From NCBI GenBank assembly GCA_035493595.1, contig DATJHZ010000549.1:1-7188 (forward strand): 7,188 bases of DNA, given 5' to 3'. The position numbers were made by a program, and so were the translations under genes. Below the pieces are notes generated by a model. That model saw only the letters and a list, made by a program, of their open reading frames with translations, had not been told where the DNA came from and made no database searches. The stretch comes from DATCRE01 sp035493595. Its GTDB lineage: Bacteria > Bacteroidota > Bacteroidia > Cytophagales > Cyclobacteriaceae. Within the stretch, counting starts at the first letter, position 1. The number at the start of each line of letters is the position of its first letter. Below, in pieces: positions 5,374 through 7,188 of this stretch.

Positions 5374-7188
5374 TTATTTATTCAGTTGCGTATAGTTTCT
5401 TAATATATTGAGTGCTTCATCGATGTAGTAATCGTCAGAAACTTTGTCGATCAATGTTTTAAAAGTAGAGGCGCCGAAAGTGTCAACTCCATTTACCTGC
5501 TGATCAAAACTGGTGAGTTTTATTGTATAGTGACTGGCTACAGGTTTAGGCGTATCATTATCATCTTTCCCCCGTTGCAATTCAATATTTGCCAATCCAG
5601 TCTTTGTCAACGGAAGAATTATTTCATCGCCTTTAATATAAGTGCTCATCGCTTTCTTTTGTTGTTCAAGATTGTTAAAGAAAACATTTTTACTAACTCT
5701 GCGATTAGAGCTGTCTCTTAGTAAATCAATAGGCATTGGTTCTAGCGGAGTGTAATATGTTTTCTTATCAACAGCATCGATCTTTAAAACATTTCGTTCG
5801 GCGCTTTCACCGTAGTTATATAAACTGTACAAGTCAGGCAGTGCAATATCCGGATCAACTCCTCTTCCCTGGTTTGATCTGCCTTTCACATCATAAAAAC
5901 GGAATGATGTGATTTTTACTATCTCCTGATTTCCTGGAAACGCCATTACACTTTGTCCTGTACCTTTTCCATAAGTAGTACCTCCCACCAATATTGCCCG
6001 ATTATGTGCACGCATAGCCGCAGCAAAAATTTCTGAGGCTGATGCACTTCCCTTGTTAATCATGACAACTAACGGACCGTCATAGGCTGTACCCAGTACG
6101 TTGTCTTTCAACGTTATTGTTTCCTGCTTCTGAGTCTTCGTTATACAAATTGCGCCTTTGTCAATAAAGATTCCAGCCAGTTCAATAGCCTCTTCTAAGT
6201 CACCTCCACCGTTGTTACGCAAATCAAGAATGAGACCCTGAATTTTCGCTTTCTTCAATTGGATGATTTCCTTGGCCAGATCAGTAGCACAACCGGTCTT
6301 GCTTAGTTCACTCTTTGAAAAGAAAACGGGTAGATTGATATAGCCAAATTTATTTTTATCGTTTGATAAAACAAGGCTCTTAATCTTGTTCTCATCATCA
6401 CGTAACTTTTGTTTTTTTAATTTAACGGTGATTTTTTCTCCATTTGGTTTTTTCACCGACAGTTCCACTTCACTTGAAATGGTAGTTAAAATTTCATCAA
6501 TCTCTTCACTGGAATATAAGTTGGCATCTATTTTCTCCATGTGAGAACTACTTACAGCAGTGATGATATCGCCAACATGAAGATTTGAATAATCCCATGC
6601 TGAACTGCCTGGCACAATGCGACTGATCACAATGTTACCGTAAGGATCATCCTCTAACATAACACCAAATGAAAAATGATCACTCGAAAGAGCATCAAGA
6701 AACAATTGCTTGACACGTTTTGAGAAGAATTCTGTATGAGGATCGTATGAAGTAGCAATAGCGTTCATAAGTTTATCCTGTAGAAATTCCTCTATGCCTT
6801 CCTGCACAGTAAGTCTTCGCTTAATAACATTCAGATATTTATTACAAACTCTGTCCAGAGAAGCTTTGTCATTCTTGGCTGTTGCATCTGCTTTGCCCAA
6901 ACCATTATCTGTTAACATGCCAAGTTTTACAATGCGGGTCCATTGCTTTTTCAACTGGTCGTCCGTGGTAAGGTACACAGAGCTAGTCATCCTTAATCGC
7001 AGCGTGTCTTTATTATCAAACTCCATTGGCGTTTGGTTAATGGCGCGAATTAAACGATCAGCACGAGTTAATGCATTCTTGTAGATGGGTGCAAGTTCTT
7101 TTATTATGGAGCAATCGCCTTTGGCTAGTGCGCTGCCAAGTTTTTCGGAGTTGGCGAGAAAAATATTGAGCTCGTCCTGATTGAAATA
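5374..7188 (-). CDS. prc: Tail-specific (carboxy-terminal processing) protease Prc/Tsp, S41 family, 5' end beyond the window
   Basis: A periplasmic serine protease that degrades proteins from the C-terminus. The frame stays open from the window edge, so the first ATG at 7024-7026 is internal; 54 further residues are visible before it, including ADRLIRAINQTP, typical of the Prc N-terminal helical domain. Numbering from that ATG: DPHTEFF (95-101) introduces a PDZ domain (about 115-205). The S41 catalytic domain carries LDLRNNGGG (267-275). The catalytic set is S329 in KGSASASE, K354 in TYGKG and Q358; the 25- and 4-residue spacings equal those I recall for CtpB and Prc. ALPDLYSLYNYGESAERN (396-412) marks the Prc-specific C-terminal domain. 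All active-site residues are intact. Roughly 100 N-terminal residues, including the signal peptide, must lie outside. The gene is followed after 3 bases by the helical secreted-protein gene. Confidence 0.95.
   Translation of the reverse strand, partial: YFNQDELNIFLANSEKLGSALAKGDCSIIKELAPIYKNALTRADRLIRAINQTPMEFDNKDTLRLRMTSSVYLTTDDQLKKQWTRIVKLGMLTDNGLGKADATAKNDKASLDRVCNKYLNVIKRRLTVQEGIEEFLQDKLMNAIATSYDPHTEFFSKRVKQLFLDALSSDHFSFGVMLEDDPYGNIVISRIVPGSSAWDYSNLHVGDIITAVSSSHMEKIDANLYSSEEIDEILTTISSEVELSVKKPNGEKITVKLKKQKLRDDENKIKSLVLSNDKNKFGYINLPVFFSKSELSKTGCATDLAKEIIQLKKAKIQGLILDLRNNGGGDLEEAIELAGIFIDKGAICITKTQKQETITLKDNVLGTAYDGPLVVMINKGSASASEIFAAAMRAHNRAILVGGTTYGKGTGQSVMAFPGNQEIVKITSFRFYDVKGRSNQGRGVDPDIALPDLYSLYNYGESAERNVLKIDAVDKKTYYTPLEPMPIDLLRDSSNRRVSKNVFFNNLEQQKKAMSTYIKGDEIILPLTKTGLANIELQRGKDDNDTPKPVASHYTIKLTSFDQQVNGVDTFGASTFKTLIDKVSDDYYIDEALNILRNYTQLNK

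Noticed and set aside
5530..5721. Plus-strand open frame of 63 codons
   Set aside because: It is antisense to the C-terminal domain of the protease; no recognisable protein.
6290..6302. GCAAGACCGGTTG on the minus strand, resembling the shared element
   Set aside because: The gap between GCAAG and GGTTG is three bases too short and it lies inside conserved protease coding sequence.
6794..7084. Plus-strand open frame of 96 codons
   Set aside because: It is antisense to the protease N-terminal domain, which is clearly coding with family motifs.

Overview
The window looks like a chromosomal piece of a Bacteroidota bacterium, probably Cytophagales or Chitinophagales. The DNA is AT-rich, Shine-Dalgarno sequences are absent, and candidate promoters match the Bacteroidota form (TTG about 19-20 bases upstream of a TAnnTTTG-like box). 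Several protein families, such as the long PagL-like barrel and the secreted helical protein that follows a Prc-type protease, are also familiar from that phylum. This is inferred from the sequence alone.

Layout. Bases 1-106 hold no gene I can support. On the minus strand, 107-991 encodes an AlkA-type 3-methyladenine DNA glycosylase and 1074-2195 an outer-membrane PagL-like (acyloxyacyl hydrolase family) protein. Bases 2196-2470 are intergenic. They hold a minus-strand promoter candidate, a 91-base imperfect hairpin repeat of a kind dispersed in many Bacteroidota genomes, and a plus-strand promoter candidate. Then, on the plus strand, come a 2-oxoglutarate/Fe(II) oxygenase (2471-3166), a stand-alone Ada-type zinc domain that overlaps it by ATGA (3163-3414), and an AraC-type HTH fused to an O6-methylguanine-DNA methyltransferase (3461-4330). 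The last gene meets a minus-strand operon tail to tail, sharing the four bases TTAA at the stop codons. That operon is a Prc/Tsp-type S41 protease (5374 to beyond the window end), followed after 3 bases by a secreted helical protein (4327-5370).

How the genes fit together. Four of the seven genes form a DNA alkylation-damage set: base excision (AlkA), direct reversal (methyltransferase), a probable oxidative demethylase in the place AlkB occupies beside ada in E. coli, and an Ada protein split into two genes. The separate zinc domain lacks the methyl-accepting sensor cysteine, so the classical Ada switch looks absent. The most interesting signal is a 17-base element, GCAAG-WWW-C-M-GGTTGA-M, found three times. 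It lies immediately upstream of the oxygenase gene, of the AraC-methyltransferase gene and, in opposite orientation, of alkA. In the first two cases its TTG is also the candidate -33 element, with identical spacing to the -7 box. I propose it as the operator of a local alkylation-response regulon. The protease and helical-protein pair is a separate envelope-related unit.
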